Assembly (NCBI GenBank): GCA_948543905.1
Contig: CAOVIS010000004.1
Span: 1-6,386 of the forward strand
From: an uncultured Bacilli bacterium
GTDB taxonomy: Bacteria; Bacillota_I; Bacilli_A; RF39; UBA660
Reading direction: 5' to 3'
Length of the DNA stretch: 6,386 bases
Below the pieces are notes generated by a model. The model had not been told where the DNA came from and ran no database searches. It saw nothing but the letters and a program-made list of their open reading frames with translations. Position 1 is the stretch's first letter, and every line of letters starts with the position of its first letter. Shown one piece after another: positions 5,237-6,386 of this stretch. The position numbers and the translations under genes were made by a program.

Positions 5237-5959
5237 ATGAAAAGATTTCTGATATTAATTGGTATATTAAGTTTTACATTTATACCAATTGCAAAGGCAA
5301 AGGAGTATTATTATACAAATAAATATGGGGTTAGTTTTACAAAACAAGAATATATATTTTTGAGTAATTTATATTTTGAAGGTTATCAAGATTATGTGAC
5401 TGTTCAAGATTATAATAATTTTAAAGAGTCAGATATTGAGTCTGGACAAATTAATATTATTACTAGTAATTCTAGTATAGTTCCATATGATATTACTCAA
5501 AATACGGAATATAAGGAAATAAAATTAACTACGAGTTGTAATAGTAGCAAATGTTTTTTAGTAACAACATTAACATGGAAAAAAGACCCTCGTGTAAAAA
5601 GTTATGATGTAATAGGGGCTTATTTTACAAATAAAGATATTCTAAATGGAGATGTTTCAACTTATTTAATGTCTAGTAATGGTAGGACCGTATATAATAA
5701 TTATAAATATGATAGTAATGGGGTAGGCTGCTCAGTTAAATTGCCTAGTTCTGGGGATATTAAGGTTGTTCAAGAATTTACTGTGAAAAAGGAAGGCACT
5801 ATTAATGTAAGTTATCAGCAAGCCATTAGTAATATAACTTTACAAAATAGTAAAAATTATATTTTTGATAGATTAGGTTACGGTGGAGTATTTAGTTTTC
5901 AAAATGGTATGGCTAATAATTTTGATAAAATGCAAGGTTTAAGTTATAAACTTAGTTAG
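5237..5959 (+). CDS. Secreted protein of unknown function with Sec signal peptide
   Basis: This 240-residue protein begins with a clear signal peptide: KR, a hydrophobic core (FLILIGILSFTFIPI) and an AKA cleavage site, giving a mature start at about KEYYY (residue 22-23). There is no lipobox cysteine, no sortase motif and no later membrane segment, so it should be released or loosely wall-bound. The first mature part has a repeated Tyr-rich pattern (YYYTNKYGVSFTKQEYIFLS, then LYFEGYQDYVTVQDY). The rest looks beta-rich, with cysteines at 101, 106 and 165. AAGGAG (5221-5226) lies ten bases before ATG 5237; a nearer ATG at 5230 is in another frame and leads nowhere. The 15-base gap to the ABC ATPase gene implies co-transcription, so it may be a cargo, ligand or accessory protein of that transporter. 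I do not recognise the family. Confidence 0.88.
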   Translation: MKRFLILIGILSFTFIPIAKAKEYYYTNKYGVSFTKQEYIFLSNLYFEGYQDYVTVQDYNNFKESDIESGQINIITSNSSIVPYDITQNTEYKEIKLTTSCNSSKCFLVTTLTWKKDPRVKSYDVIGAYFTNKDILNGDVSTYLMSSNGRTVYNNYKYDSNGVGCSVKLPSSGDIKVVQEFTVKKEGTINVSYQQAISNITLQNSKNYIFDRLGYGGVFSFQNGMANNFDKMQGLSYKLS

Positions 5960-5974
5960 TAAGGAAGTAAATGA

Positions 5975-6386
5975 ATGGAAAGTGTAATTGAGTTAAGAAA
6001 TGTTACTAAAAATTATAAAACAAAAAATAAACAGATAGAAGTATTAAAAGACGTAAATGTTAGGTTTGATGCTGGTAAGTTTTATGCTTTGATGGGACAT
6101 TCGGGAAGTGGTAAAACAACAGTAACAAACGTTATTGGTATGTTAGATACTCCAACAAGTGGAGTAGTGTTAATAAATAATCTAGATACATCTAAGGTAA
6201 ATAAAAATGAAGAAGCGGATTTTAGAAGAGATTATATTGGGTTTATTTTTCAAGATTTTTATTTAGATGAACATTTAAAGGCTTATGAAAATGTGATGCT
6301 ACCAATGTTAATTAATAATAATATTAAGAAGAGTGAAAGATACAATAAAGCTTTAGAGCTTTTAGCCTTAGTTGATTTAAATGATA
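5975..6386 (+). CDS. ABC transporter ATP-binding protein, MacB/LolD/BceA-like (3' partial)
   Basis: The first 137 residues of a nucleotide-binding domain are present, cut by the window edge. Motifs in order are IELRNVTKNYK (aromatic A-loop), Walker A GHSGSGKTT (41-49), and the Q-loop IFQDFYLDEHLKAYENVMLP (Gln 93). The signature, Walker B and H-loop lie beyond the window. The GHSGSGKTT and ENVMLPML phrases are typical of the MacB/LolD/BceA group, whose ATPases pair with FtsX-like permeases and serve lipoprotein release, antimicrobial peptide export or peptide sensing and resistance rather than nutrient uptake. AAGGA (5961-5965) precedes ATG 5975 by nine bases; the ATG at 5971 is out of frame and stops after six codons. 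It is the second gene after the secreted protein. A permease gene probably follows outside the window. Confidence 0.93.
   Translation, partial: MESVIELRNVTKNYKTKNKQIEVLKDVNVRFDAGKFYALMGHSGSGKTTVTNVIGMLDTPTSGVVLINNLDTSKVNKNEEADFRRDYIGFIFQDFYLDEHLKAYENVMLPMLINNNIKKSERYNKALELLALVDLND

Noticed and set aside
5971..5974. ATG 5971 as the ABC ATPase start
   Set aside because: It is in another frame that meets TGA after six codons; ATG 5975 opens the conserved protein with good spacing.
1..6386. CRISPR array, tRNA, rRNA, riboswitch, insertion sequence or attachment site
   Set aside because: I found no regularly spaced repeats, no cloverleaf-like tRNA sequence, no transposase motifs and no direct repeats that would mark an integrated element.

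Overview
The window is low-GC DNA with strong Shine-Dalgarno sites, A/T-ending codons and intrinsic terminators. It suggests a Firmicute, most likely an uncultured gut-type member of the Bacilli or Erysipelotrichia. The genes yabP and yabQ belong to the endospore programme, so the organism is, or descends from, a spore former. All genes read with the standard bacterial code: TGG is tryptophan, CGG is the conserved arginine of a GRSS motif, and none of the eight complete stop codons is TGA.

Region 1 (1-1131) is one uninterrupted frame. It opens inside a long-chain acyl-CoA synthetase (AMP-binding family) and passes, near bases 199-285, into a protein with two tandem dCTP deaminase/dUTPase-like domains. 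The first deaminase domain lacks its N-terminal part. In both domains the catalytic glutamate position is changed. This is either a real gene fusion or a recombination/assembly join.

Region 2 (1178-2122) is a compact yabP-yabQ-divIC operon, comprising two sporulation genes and a divisome gene. It ends in a hairpin that overlaps the divIC stop codon. The same hairpin can also terminate a convergent minus-strand gene for a small XRE-type regulator (2129-2386).

Region 3 (2387-2588) is a divergent control region with a good promoter facing each way, one for the small regulator and one for the next gene.

Region 4 (2589-3992) encodes a two-pass membrane protein. Its extracytoplasmic part looks like an internal duplication, and its cytoplasmic tail is highly charged. 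I cannot assign it a function.

Region 5 (4028-6386) looks like a signalling/export cassette. It holds a membrane-anchored XRE regulator with a large outside domain, then a secreted protein with a clean signal peptide, then the start of a MacB/LolD/BceA-type ABC transporter ATPase cut by the window edge. The last two are 15 bases apart and clearly co-transcribed. The regulator may sense an envelope signal linked to the secreted protein or transporter, but that is inference. This cassette and the region 1 fusion are the two places most worth attention.
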